This document shows positions 9,658 through 17,632 of a stretch of 64,000 nucleotides of DNA, piece by piece (positions within the stretch are counted from its first letter, which is position 1; each line of letters starts with the position of its first letter). Position numbers and translations under genes: made by a program. The stretch comes from Agromyces mangrovi (GTDB taxonomy: Bacteria > Actinomycetota > Actinomycetes > Actinomycetales > Microbacteriaceae): the NCBI RefSeq assembly GCF_030296695.1, contig NZ_AP027737.1, positions 1,736,001-1,800,000 of the forward strand, read 5' to 3'. A model generated the notes under the pieces. The model searched no databases and was not told where the DNA came from. It saw only the letters and a list, made by a program, of their open reading frames with translations.

Positions 9658-10731
9658 ATGCCCACCGACGCCACCACCGTCGAGCAGCCCACGCGCTGCA
9701 CGCTCGCGGACGTCGCGGCGCGCGCCGGGGTCTCCGCCTCGACCGCGTCGCTCGCGTTCTCGGGCTCGGGCCCGGTGTCGGATGCCACGAAGGAGCGCGT
9801 CCTCGCCGCCGCATCCGAACTCGGCTACGCCGGGCCCGACCCCCGCGCCCGCTCGCTGCGGCGCGGCCGCTCGGGCATCGTCGGCGTCGTGCTCGAGGAG
9901 CGCGTGCGCTCGGCGTTCCTCGACCCCGTGAAGATCCAGATGCTCGACGGCATCTCCGACGCGATCGCGCCGCTCGGCGCCGGCGTGCTGCTGCTCACCG
10001 AGACCGGGCGCGGCGCGAACGCCGTGTCGATCGAGGACGCCCCGCTCGACGCCGTCGTGCTCGTCGGCTGCAGCCCGCGCCTCGGCGAGTCGGTCGAGGT
10101 GCTGCGTCGACGGGGCATCCCGGCCGTCGCGATCGAGGGCGACCCGGGCGACGACGTCGTCGAGATCGGCATCGACAACCGCGAGGCGACGCGCGCCGGC
10201 GCGGAGTACCTGCGGTCGCTGGGGCACACGGATGTCGCGATCGTGACGCTGCCCTTCGACGCCGCCCGCACGCGCGGACCGCTCACCGCCGACCTCGAGC
10301 ACGCCGGCACCGCCGACACCGCGAGCGAGCGGCTGCGCGGCGCGCGCGACGTGTTCCCGTCGATCGGAGGGCGCGTGGCCGGCGGATCATCGATCGAGGA
10401 GGGTCTCGAGGCCGCGCGCGAGCTGCTGCGCGACCCGGCCGGCCGGCCGACCGCGGTCATCGCGCAGAGCGACCTGCTCGCGGCCGGCGTGATCCGCGCG
10501 GCCGAGGAGCTCGGCATCCGCGTGCCCGAGGAACTGAGCGTGCTCGGCTTCGACGGCATCCGCCCCGACGGCCTCCAGGCCGACCTCACCACGCTCGTGC
10601 AGCCGTCGGTCGCGAAGGGCCGCGCCGCCGGCGAGGCGATCGTGCGCATGCTCGCGGGCGAGCGCCCCGAGTCGGTGCGCTTCACGAGCGAGCTGCACGT
10701 CGGCGACACGACGGCGCCGCCGCGCGCCTGA
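9658..10731 (+). CDS. LacI family transcriptional regulator
   Basis: A 357-residue LacI/GalR-type repressor. The N-terminal helix-turn-helix reads TLADVAARAGVSASTASLAF (residues about 14-33), followed by the hinge region with RARSLRRGRSG. The effector domain is a periplasmic-binding-like fold with DAVVLVG, AIEGD, the AIVTLPF strand, and the late IAQSDLLAAGVIRAAEELG and VLGFDGI motifs. The C-terminal strand LTTLVQPSVAKGRAAGEAIV is typical. The ligand is unknown. The gene diverges from the MFS gene across a gap with a perfect 16-bp palindrome. The stop codon is the first of a run of 16-bp tandem repeats. Confidence 0.92.
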   Translation: MPTDATTVEQPTRCTLADVAARAGVSASTASLAFSGSGPVSDATKERVLAAASELGYAGPDPRARSLRRGRSGIVGVVLEERVRSAFLDPVKIQMLDGISDAIAPLGAGVLLLTETGRGANAVSIEDAPLDAVVLVGCSPRLGESVEVLRRRGIPAVAIEGDPGDDVVEIGIDNREATRAGAEYLRSLGHTDVAIVTLPFDAARTRGPLTADLEHAGTADTASERLRGARDVFPSIGGRVAGGSSIEEGLEAARELLRDPAGRPTAVIAQSDLLAAGVIRAAEELGIRVPEELSVLGFDGIRPDGLQADLTTLVQPSVAKGRAAGEAIVRMLAGERPESVRFTSELHVGDTTAPPRA

Positions 10732-10821
10732 CCGCGCTGCCGCCTGACCGCGCTGCCGCCTGACCGCGCTGCCGCCTGACCGCGCCGCCGCCTGACCGCG
10801 CTGCCGCCTGACCGCGCCGAC
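10726..10821 (+). repeat. Six tandem copies of a 16-bp unit
   Basis: Unit gcctgaccgcgctgcc repeats six times without spacing; copies four and six have single or few base changes (ctgcc to ccgcc, final ccgac). The first unit contains the stop codon of the LacI gene (TGA at 10729-10731), and each further unit carries a TGACC. This looks like replication-slippage expansion of the gene's last codons and stop. Confidence 0.9.
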
Positions 10822-10875
10822 CGGGTGAGACGCGGCCCCGAGGCATCCGCTCGACCGCCTGCCGTGCGCTCGCGT

Positions 10876-10957
10876 AGCGAAAACATGCAGATCTGATGCA
10901 TGGCGGCGAAAACATGCAACGAGGCGGCGTGCCGCACGGAGTTGCATGTTCTCGCTA
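10876..10957. repeat. Compound hairpin repeat, copy 1
   Basis: Two direct arms, gcgaaaacatgca at about 10878 and gcgaaaacatgcaac at 10906-10920, are followed by a 20-base spacer and an inverted arm gttgcatgttctcgc at 10941-10955. The outer arm with tagcga also pairs with the end ctcgcta. A very similar element follows at 11023-11103. The remaining part of this 466-base gap before the amidohydrolase has no gene I can support. Confidence 0.8.
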
Positions 10958-11022
10958 CGGGCGCAGCGGGCCCCGTGGCATCCGCTCGATCGCCCCGGCG
11001 GTGCTCCCGCCGTCCTTCGCCG

Positions 11023-11103
11023 CGGGAGAACATGCAGATTCGGCGCATCCGCCGCGAACACATGCAACGAGGCGGCGTGTCGCACGGAGTTGCATGTTTT
11101 CGC
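11023..11103. repeat. Compound hairpin repeat, copy 2
   Basis: The same order as copy 1: a direct arm with agaacatgcagat near 11026, a second arm gcgaacacatgcaac at 11054-11068, the shared spacer gaggcggcgtgtcgcacgga, and an inverted arm gttgcatgttttcgc at 11089-11103. The spacer differs from copy 1 by one base. Copy spacing is about 148 bases. Confidence 0.8.
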
Positions 11104-11197
11104 GCGGTGGCGGGTCTGCCCGTGGCATCCGCTCGCCTCGACCCGGGGGACGCGCCGCCCCTGTTCCCGCGCGGCGCCCGCCCCTAGGCTGACGACC

Positions 11198-12421
11198 ATG
11201 GCGATCGACCTCGAGGCGTTGTACTTCGACCTGCACGAGCATCCGGAGCTCTCGTTCGCGGAGCATCGCACCGCGGCCGTCGTCGCCGAGCGCATGACCG
11301 ACCTCGGGCTCGAGGTGTTCGCGGGCATCGCGGGCACCGGCGTCGCCGCGGTGCTGCGCAACGGCGACGGCCCGACCGTGCTGCTGCGCGCCGACATGGA
11401 CGGCCTACCCGTGCACGAGGAGACCGGCCTGCCGTACGCGAGCGAGGCGCGCGGCGTCGACCCGATGGGGCGCGACGTGCCCGTGATGCACGCGTGCGGG
11501 CACGACGTGCACATGACGTGCCTCGTCGGTGCGGTCGAGCGGCTCGTCGACGAGAAGGCGCAGTGGCGCGGCACGCTCATCGCGGTGTTCCAGCCGTCGG
11601 AGGAGCGCGACGGCGGGGCGAAGGCGATGGTCGAGGACGGCCTGTACGACAAGGTGCCGACGCCCGACGTGGTGCTCGGGCAGCACGTCTCGGGCTTCCC
11701 GGCGGGTACCGTCGTGGTGCACTCCGGGCCGGCGATGGCCGCCGTGAACGCCATCACCGCGCGCATGTTCGGCCAGGGCGGCCACGGATCGCGCCCGGAG
11801 ACAGCGATCGACCCGGTCGTGATGGCGGCGGCCGCCGTGATGCGCCTGCAGACGGTCGTGTCGCGCGAGATCTCGCCGAAGCAGACGGCGGTCGTGTCGG
11901 TCGGCGCGATCCACGCCGGCACGAAGAGCAACATCATCCCGGCCGAGGCGACGCTCGAGATCTCGCTGCGCAGCTTCGACCCCGACGTGCGGGCGAAGCT
12001 GCTCGCGTCGGTCGAGCGCATCATCCGGGCCGAATCGGATGCCTCTGCCGCGCCCCGACCGCCCGAGTTCACGTACGGCGAGGACTACCCCGTCACGTTC
12101 AACGATCCCGACGCGACCGAGCGCACGGCCGGCGCCCTGCGGGCGGCGCTCGGCGATGCACACGTCGGCGACCCCGGCCAGATCACGGGCAGCGAGGACG
12201 TCGGCATCCTCGCATCCGCCGTCGGCGCGCCGCTCGTGTACTGGTTCCTCGGCGGGTTCGCGCCCGAGCTGTTCACGGGCCCGCTCGGCACGATCGAGCC
12301 GACGCTGCCGGCGAACCACTCGCCCCTGTTCGCCCCGCTGCCGCAGCCGACGATCGACACCGGCGTGACCGCGCTCGTGGCGGCCGCGCGCGAGTGGCTC
12401 GGCGCGCCCGGCGGCGCCTGA
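11198..12421 (+). CDS. M20 family amidohydrolase (IAA/hippurate hydrolase-like)
   Basis: A 407-residue M20D metallohydrolase of the amidohydrolase (hippuricase, IAA-amino acid hydrolase, AmhX) group. Metal and catalytic motifs are in order: LLRADMDGLPV near residue 65, MHACGHDVHM near residue 97, QPSEERDGGAKAM near residue 132, QHVSGFPAG near 165 and the dimer-domain GQGGHGSRPE near 190, with the late ITGSEDVG motif. It should split N-acyl or N-aroyl amino acids in the cytosol using two metal ions. Start ATG at 11198 gives a protein that begins at the usual family point (DLHEHPELSFAEHRTA). The gene stands alone between two repeat-rich gaps. Confidence 0.9.
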   Translation: MAIDLEALYFDLHEHPELSFAEHRTAAVVAERMTDLGLEVFAGIAGTGVAAVLRNGDGPTVLLRADMDGLPVHEETGLPYASEARGVDPMGRDVPVMHACGHDVHMTCLVGAVERLVDEKAQWRGTLIAVFQPSEERDGGAKAMVEDGLYDKVPTPDVVLGQHVSGFPAGTVVVHSGPAMAAVNAITARMFGQGGHGSRPETAIDPVVMAAAAVMRLQTVVSREISPKQTAVVSVGAIHAGTKSNIIPAEATLEISLRSFDPDVRAKLLASVERIIRAESDASAAPRPPEFTYGEDYPVTFNDPDATERTAGALRAALGDAHVGDPGQITGSEDVGILASAVGAPLVYWFLGGFAPELFTGPLGTIEPTLPANHSPLFAPLPQPTIDTGVTALVAAAREWLGAPGGA

Positions 12422-12460
12422 CGTTGCGGCCGCCTCGCCCCGGCACGTCGTGATCGTTCT

Positions 12461-12626
12461 GGCACGTCGAACTCGGCGTGCCGGAACGAGTTCGACGTGC
12501 CCGTGCGACTGGCACGTGCCGGTCCGGCAGCGCCACCCGGCGCCGGCCCGTCGAAATCACACGGGCCCGTGCTGGAGCGTGTGCCCGTGTGACTCGGACG
12601 GGCCCGTGCGATCGGCACGTGCCGGT
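12461..12626. repeat. Cluster of nested inverted and direct repeats
   Basis: The 297-base gap after the amidohydrolase holds a perfect 15-bp inverted repeat (GGCACGTCGAACTCG at 12461-12475 against 12487-12501), a perfect 10-bp inverted repeat (TCACACGGGC at 12557-12566 against 12583-12592), and a 25-bp near-identical direct repeat gcccgtgcgaNNggcacgtgccggt at 12499-12523 and 12602-12626. The core GGCACGTGCC is itself palindromic. No coding gene is supported here. Confidence 0.82.
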
Positions 12627-12718
12627 GCAGGCGTGGGAGGGCGAGCGGGTGCGGTCGGCGTGCCGCGGGCGAGCGGGTGGTGCGGTCGGCGCTGGGCGGG
12701 CCGGGGTGAGCTCCCGCC

Positions 12719-13204
12719 TCAGCGCTCGGGGAGGTCGCGCACCCAGGCGACGCGGCGGCCGCCGCCGGGCGGGCGCATGTCGACGAGCGCGAGCTGGCGC
12801 AGCACGAGGCGGTCGCCCTGCTCGGTGCGGGCGTCGGGCTGGTGCGTGATGTGCGGGCGATGGCCCGCGCCCACGTGATCGAGCGCATCGGGCCGCACGG
12901 CGACGCGCACGAGCGCGTCGAGCAGGTGCACGTGCAGCGCCATCTCGACGCCGTCGGGGTCCTCGACGAGGCGCACCGGCACGTCGTGCCTCCGGCCGAA
13001 CATCGCGTCGGCGCCGAGGCGCACGGGCAGGGCGGATGCCTCGGCCGACGCATCCGTGAGCACGGCCGCGACCTCGTCGGCGTCCGCCGGCGCGCGGAAC
13101 GGCGGAATCACGGTCAGGTGCAGCGGCCACGTGCCGACCGGGAACTCGTCGCCCACCCGCATCCGCTCGACCGGCAGCACCACCACGAAGTACCCCATCC
13201 GCAC
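12719..13204 (-). CDS. 2'-5' RNA ligase family protein (2H phosphoesterase)
   Basis: A 161-residue protein with the two His-x-Thr/Ser motifs that define 2H phosphoesterases: LHLTV near residue 29 and PHITH near residue 118. Family members include LigT/ThpR and cyclic phosphodiesterases acting on 2',3'-cyclic nucleotide ends. A second in-frame ATG lies two codons downstream. The gene is flanked on both sides by hairpin repeat clusters. The exact RNA or nucleotide substrate cannot be told. Confidence 0.8.
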   Translation of the reverse strand: MRMGYFVVVLPVERMRVGDEFPVGTWPLHLTVIPPFRAPADADEVAAVLTDASAEASALPVRLGADAMFGRRHDVPVRLVEDPDGVEMALHVHLLDALVRVAVRPDALDHVGAGHRPHITHQPDARTEQGDRLVLRQLALVDMRPPGGGRRVAWVRDLPER

Positions 13205-13226
13205 ACGCTAGCCGCCGACTGCGTCC

Positions 13227-13359
13227 GCCGCTGGTGCGCAACCTGTGGTCGACGGGCCCCGATCCCACGATTCGCGCACCAGCGGCTCTCGCGCCGGAGC
13301 GCTGCTGGTGCGCACGTCGTGGCGAACGGGCGTCGAAACCACGTCTTGCGCACCAGCGG
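13227..13359. repeat. Pair of hairpin repeats (ctggtgcgc family)
   Basis: Hairpin A pairs gccgctggtgcgcaa (13227-13241) with ttcgcgcaccagcggc (13271-13286). Hairpin B pairs ctgctggtgcgcacgtcgtgg (13302-13322; stem interrupted) with ccacgtcttgcgcaccagcgg (13339-13359). Both share loop words gtgg, tcgacggg or gggcgtcga and ccac, so they are two copies of one element. The rest of the gap to 13488 is G-rich and shows no gene. Confidence 0.8.
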
Positions 13360-13488
13360 CGGGCGGTGGTCGTTGGGGGAAGGGGCCGGAGAGGCGGAGG
13401 GGTGGCGCGGGGGAGCGGCAGCGCGTGAGGGGGTGGCGCGGGGGAGGTGCGGCGCGGGGCGAGCGAAGGGACGTGGCGAGCGCGCGCG

Positions 13489-14982
13489 TCAGCGGGCGCC
13501 GAGGACCATCCAGCGGGTGCCGCGGGCGCGGAACGACAGGGTGACCGCGCGGGCGGCGAGGTAGCCGAGCGCGAAGGCGGCCATGAGCAGGGCGAGCGTC
13601 GCGGCGCCGGGGAGGCCGGCCACGGCATCCGCCCACCAGACGACCGCGAGGGCGAGCGGCACGAAGGCCGCGAGATTCACGAGGCCGGTCCAGGCGAGGT
13701 AGCGCGCGTCGCCGGCGCCGATGAGCACGCCGTCGAGCACGAACACGAGCCCCGCGAGCGGGGTCGAGACGCCCAGGACGACGAGCGTCCACGGCAGCAG
13801 GTCGATGACCGCCTGCGACGAGGTGAACAGCCCCGGCAGCACCCACGCGGTCGCGACGACGACCGCCCCGAGCACCATGCCGGCGCCGATGCCCCACTCG
13901 AGGCATCGCCGCAGCACCGCGCGCACTCCCGACGCGTCGCCCGCGCCGAGCCCCTTGCCCACCAGCGCCTGTGCCGCGATCGCGAGCGCGTCGAGCGCGA
14001 ACGCCAGCGTCGCGTACAGCGTCATCGCCACCTGGAACGCGGCCAGCTCGTCGGTGCCGAGCACCGTCGCCGCCCACACGGCGAGCAGCATCGCCGCCCG
14101 CAGGCTGAGCGTGCGCAGGAAGAGCCACCCACCCGACGCGGCCCCCTGCAGCACGCCGACGTGACGCGGCAGCCAGCTCGCGCCCACCCGACGCGCGTGC
14201 CGCGCGATCACCACGAGGTAGACGACGACCATGCCCCACTGCGCCACGACCGTGCCGATCGCCGACCCCGCGATGCCCCAGCCGGCCACGTAGATGAAGA
14301 GGTAGTTCAGCACGATGTTCGCGCCGAATCCGAGGCCGGCGACCCACAGCGGGGTGCGCGTGTCCTGCAGGCCGCGCAGCAGTCCGGTCGCGGCGAACAC
14401 CAGCAGCATGGCGGGCAGCCCGGCCATCGAGATCGAGAGGTAGACGGATGCCTCTGCAGCGACCGCGCCCGACGCCCCGAACGCGCCGACGAGCAGCGGG
14501 GTCGCGAACCACCCGGCGACCGCGATCACCACGCCGAGGCCGGTCGCGAGCCAGAGCCCGTCGACGCCCGACGAGACGGCGCCGCGCAGGTCGCCCGCGC
14601 CGAGCCTGCGGGCGACGGCCGGGGTCGTGGCGTAGGCGAGGAACACCATCAGGCCGATGATCGTCTGGAGCAGGGCGCTCGCCAGCCCGAGGCCCGCGAG
14701 CGGCGTGGCGCCGAGGTGGCCGACCATGGCGGTGTCGGCGAGGAGGAACAGGGGCTCGGCGATGAGGGCGCCGAGCGCGGGCACGGCCAGCCGGAGGATG
14801 TCGCGGTCGACCGTGCGGCGGTCCGCGAGGACCGGGTCGCGTGGCGATGCGTCATCCCGCCGGACGGGTGAGCGCGACCCGGAGGCGCCCCCGGCCGCGG
14901 GAGCGCGCGGGGACTCGTCGCCGCGGGCATCGGAGCCGCCGCCACGGGAGGCGTCGGGCGCGTCGGCCGGGTCGCCCGTCAC
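13489..14982 (-). CDS. MATE family efflux transporter (DinF-like)
   Basis: A 497-residue protein with a 55-residue charged, disordered N-terminus and then twelve predicted membrane helices. It opens with DRDILRLAVPALGALIAEPLFLLADTAMVGHLG (read in parts), the standard start of MATE/DinF exporters, and includes GLLRGLQDTRTPLWVA and FVLDGVLIGAGDARYLAW, conserved in the two repeat halves. It would export drugs or metabolites against sodium or protons; substrate unknown. Start is GTG at 14982. The YccF gene precedes it on the same strand but ends 38 bases downstream, so it is the next gene of the same run. Confidence 0.9.
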   Translation of the reverse strand: MTGDPADAPDASRGGGSDARGDESPRAPAAGGASGSRSPVRRDDASPRDPVLADRRTVDRDILRLAVPALGALIAEPLFLLADTAMVGHLGATPLAGLGLASALLQTIIGLMVFLAYATTPAVARRLGAGDLRGAVSSGVDGLWLATGLGVVIAVAGWFATPLLVGAFGASGAVAAEASVYLSISMAGLPAMLLVFAATGLLRGLQDTRTPLWVAGLGFGANIVLNYLFIYVAGWGIAGSAIGTVVAQWGMVVVYLVVIARHARRVGASWLPRHVGVLQGAASGGWLFLRTLSLRAAMLLAVWAATVLGTDELAAFQVAMTLYATLAFALDALAIAAQALVGKGLGAGDASGVRAVLRRCLEWGIGAGMVLGAVVVATAWVLPGLFTSSQAVIDLLPWTLVVLGVSTPLAGLVFVLDGVLIGAGDARYLAWTGLVNLAAFVPLALAVVWWADAVAGLPGAATLALLMAAFALGYLAARAVTLSFRARGTRWMVLGAR

Positions 14983-15019
14983 GAGCGGTGCGGGCGGCGG
15001 CTCAGGGGCATCCGCTCGC

Positions 15020-15394
15020 TCACCGGATGTCGACGATGTCCTTGCCGAGGGGCATCAGCGAGACGGGCACGAGCTTGAAGTTCGCGATGCCGAGCGGGAT
15101 GCCGATGATCGTGATGCAGAGCAGGAGGCCCGTCACGATGTGCCCGATCGCGAGCCACCAGCCGGCGAGGATCACCCAGACCACGTTGCCGAGGAACGAG
15201 CCGACGCCGGCGGTCGGCTTGTCGACGATCGTCTTGCCGAACGGCCAGAGGGCGTAGACGCCGACGCGCCACGCGGCGATGCCCCAGGGGATCGTCAGGA
15301 TCAGCACGAACATCACGAGCGCGGCGACCGCGTAGCCGAGGAAGAGCCAGAAGCCCGAGAGCACCAGCCAGATGATGTTGAGCAGCGTATTCAT
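15020..15394 (-). CDS. YccF domain-containing membrane protein
   Basis: A 124-residue protein with two copies of the YccF (DUF307) unit. Each unit ends in a near-identical pattern: ILTIPWGIAAWRVGVYALWPFGK and ITIIGIPLGIANFKLVPVSLMPLGK (read in parts). Four membrane helices are predicted. YccF proteins are small inner membrane proteins of unknown function, widespread in bacteria. The start ATG at 15394 was chosen because homology begins there (MNTLLNIIWLVLSGFWLFL). It is followed on the same strand by the MATE gene. Confidence 0.88.
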   Translation of the reverse strand: MNTLLNIIWLVLSGFWLFLGYAVAALVMFVLILTIPWGIAAWRVGVYALWPFGKTIVDKPTAGVGSFLGNVVWVILAGWWLAIGHIVTGLLLCITIIGIPLGIANFKLVPVSLMPLGKDIVDIR

Positions 15395-15537
15395 GAGGAA
15401 TCCAGTATGCGCGACGGCCGCTGGGGAACGCGGATCGGGGCGGAGTCGGGCGCCCGATCGCATGACGGAACCTCACCTCGTTCGGCCCGCGGAACCGACC
15501 CGCCGAAACGCCGCCGCGAGCGCTTAGGCTGGAGCCC

Positions 15538-17544
15538 ATGACCCAGGCCCCCATCGCAGAGACCCCCGACGCGACCCTCGGCTCCGGCATCATCCTCGAC
15601 GAACTCGACGATGCCGTGCGCCCGCAGGACGACCTGTTCGCACACGTCAACGGCAAGTGGATCGCCCGCACCGAGATTCCCGAGGACAAGGCGCGCTACG
15701 GCTCGTTCCACGTGCTCAACGACGAGGCCGAGCAGGCGGTGCGCGCCATCATCGAGGAGGCGCAGACCGCGGAGCCCGGCACCGAGGCCCGCAAGGTCGG
15801 CGACCTCTACACGAGCTTCATGGACGAGGCACGCGTCGAGGAGCTCGGCGCCACGCCGATCGCCGGGCCGCTGGAAGAGGCCGCCGAGGTGGCATCCGTC
15901 GCCGACCTGCTCACGACCATCGGCAGCCTCGAGCGCCGCGGCATGGGCGGGTTCTACCAGCTGTTCATCGACAACGACCCGGGCAACCCCGAGCGCTACC
16001 TCGTGCTCGTGGAGCAGGGCGGCATCGGCCTGCCCGACGAGAGCTACTACCGCGAGGAGCGCTTCGCCGGCGTGCGCGACGCGTACGTCGCCCACCTCGA
16101 GCGCATGTTCGCGCTCGCCGCGCTCGACGACGCCGCCGGTCGCGCCGCCCGCGTGTTCGAGCTCGAGACCGCGATCGCCGCGAGCCACTGGGACAACGTC
16201 GCGACCCGCGACAGCCAGAAGACCTACAACCTGCGCACCTGGGCCGACGTCGCCGGGGTGTTCGCGGCGACGGTGACGGATGCTCCGCTGGAGCTGTGGC
16301 GCGACGGCATGGGCGTGCCCGACGGGGCGTTCGACGAGCTCGTGCTGCGCGAGCCGTCGTTCACCGAGGGGCTGGCCGCGCTCCTCACCGACGACCGGCT
16401 CCCCGCCTGGCGCGACTGGCTGGCCTGGCAGGTGATCCGCGCGAATGCGGCCTACCTGTCGGACGCCTTCGTCGAGGCGAACTTCGACTTCTACGGCCGC
16501 ACCCTCACCGGCACCCCGCAGATGCGCGAGCGGTGGAAGCGCGGCGTCTCGCTCGTCGAGCGCGTCATGGGCGAGGCCGTCGGCCGCATCTACGTCGAGC
16601 GGCACTTCCCGCCGGCCGCGAAGGTCGCGATGGACGAGCTCGTCGCCAACCTGGTCGAGGCGTACCGGCAGTCGATCGGCTCGCTCGACTGGATGGGCGA
16701 GGAGACGCGCGAGCGCGCACTCGACAAGCTCGCGAAGTTCACGCCGAAGATCGGCTACCCCGTGAAGTGGCGCGACTACTCGAACCTCGAGATCTCGGCC
16801 GACGACCTGGCGGGCAACGTGGCCGCGGGCACCGAGTTCGAGTTCCTGCGCGAGCTCGGCAAGATCGGCTCGCCGATCGACCGCGACGAGTGGTTCATGA
16901 CCCCGCAGACGATCAACGCGTACTACAACCCGGGCTTCAACGAGATCGTCTTCCCGGCCGCCATCCTGCAGTTCCCGTTCTTCGACGAGACCCGCGACCC
17001 GGCCGCGAACTACGGCGCGATCGGCGCCGTGATCGGCCACGAGATCGGCCACGGATTCGACGACCAGGGCTCGCGCTACGACGGCGACGGCCGCCTCACC
17101 GACTGGTGGACCGAGGCCGACCGCGCCGCGTTCGAGGAGCGCACGGGCGCGCTCATCGCGCAGTACGAGGCGCTGGTGCCCGCGCAGCTCGACGGCGACG
17201 AGCACCACGTGAACGGCGCGCTCACGATCGGCGAGAACATCGGCGACCTGGGCGGCCTCGCGATCGCGTGGAAGGCGTACGTGCTCTCCCTCGGCGGCGA
17301 GGAGCCGCCCGTGATCGACGGCCTCACCGGCGCGCAGCGGTTCTTCCTCTCCTGGGCGCAGGCGTGGCAGCAGAAGGGGCGCGACGAGGAGGTCATCCGG
17401 CTGCTGGCCATCGACCCGCACTCGCCGAACGAGTTCCGCTGCAACCAGATCGTCCGCAACATCGACGAGTACTACGCCACGTTCGGGGTCACGCCCGACG
17501 ACGCGGCCTGGCTCGACCCATCAGAGCGGGTCTCCATCTGGTGA
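15538..17544 (+). CDS. M13 family zinc metallopeptidase (PepO-like)
   Basis: A 668-residue neprilysin-type endopeptidase. The zinc motif VIGHEIGHGFDDQG lies near residue 500 (His, Glu, His), the third ligand in GENIGDLGGLAIA near residue 565 and the substrate-binding NAYYNPGFNEIVFPA near 460, all conserved in M13. The C-terminal RCNQIVRNIDEYYATFGV matches the family end. No signal peptide or membrane anchor is visible, unlike eukaryotic neprilysins, so it is probably cytosolic as in other actinobacterial PepO proteins. It should cut oligopeptides at the amino side of hydrophobic residues. Confidence 0.95.
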   Translation: MTQAPIAETPDATLGSGIILDELDDAVRPQDDLFAHVNGKWIARTEIPEDKARYGSFHVLNDEAEQAVRAIIEEAQTAEPGTEARKVGDLYTSFMDEARVEELGATPIAGPLEEAAEVASVADLLTTIGSLERRGMGGFYQLFIDNDPGNPERYLVLVEQGGIGLPDESYYREERFAGVRDAYVAHLERMFALAALDDAAGRAARVFELETAIAASHWDNVATRDSQKTYNLRTWADVAGVFAATVTDAPLELWRDGMGVPDGAFDELVLREPSFTEGLAALLTDDRLPAWRDWLAWQVIRANAAYLSDAFVEANFDFYGRTLTGTPQMRERWKRGVSLVERVMGEAVGRIYVERHFPPAAKVAMDELVANLVEAYRQSIGSLDWMGEETRERALDKLAKFTPKIGYPVKWRDYSNLEISADDLAGNVAAGTEFEFLRELGKIGSPIDRDEWFMTPQTINAYYNPGFNEIVFPAAILQFPFFDETRDPAANYGAIGAVIGHEIGHGFDDQGSRYDGDGRLTDWWTEADRAAFEERTGALIAQYEALVPAQLDGDEHHVNGALTIGENIGDLGGLAIAWKAYVLSLGGEEPPVIDGLTGAQRFFLSWAQAWQQKGRDEEVIRLLAIDPHSPNEFRCNQIVRNIDEYYATFGVTPDDAAWLDPSERVSIW

Positions 17545-17632
17545 CCCGACCCACGCACACCTGACCGAACATCTCGTGCGCGCCGCGTGACGCGGCGGGG
17601 AGCGCCGACCGAACAGAGAGCAGCGAACACCC

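Noticed and set aside
10726..10821. Tandem units as a CRISPR array
   Set aside because: Units are only 16 bp and touch each other; there are no spacers and no cas genes.
15391..17421. A 676-codon open frame antisense to the M13 peptidase gene
   Set aside because: Shadow of the peptidase gene; the plus strand has HExxH and all family motifs.
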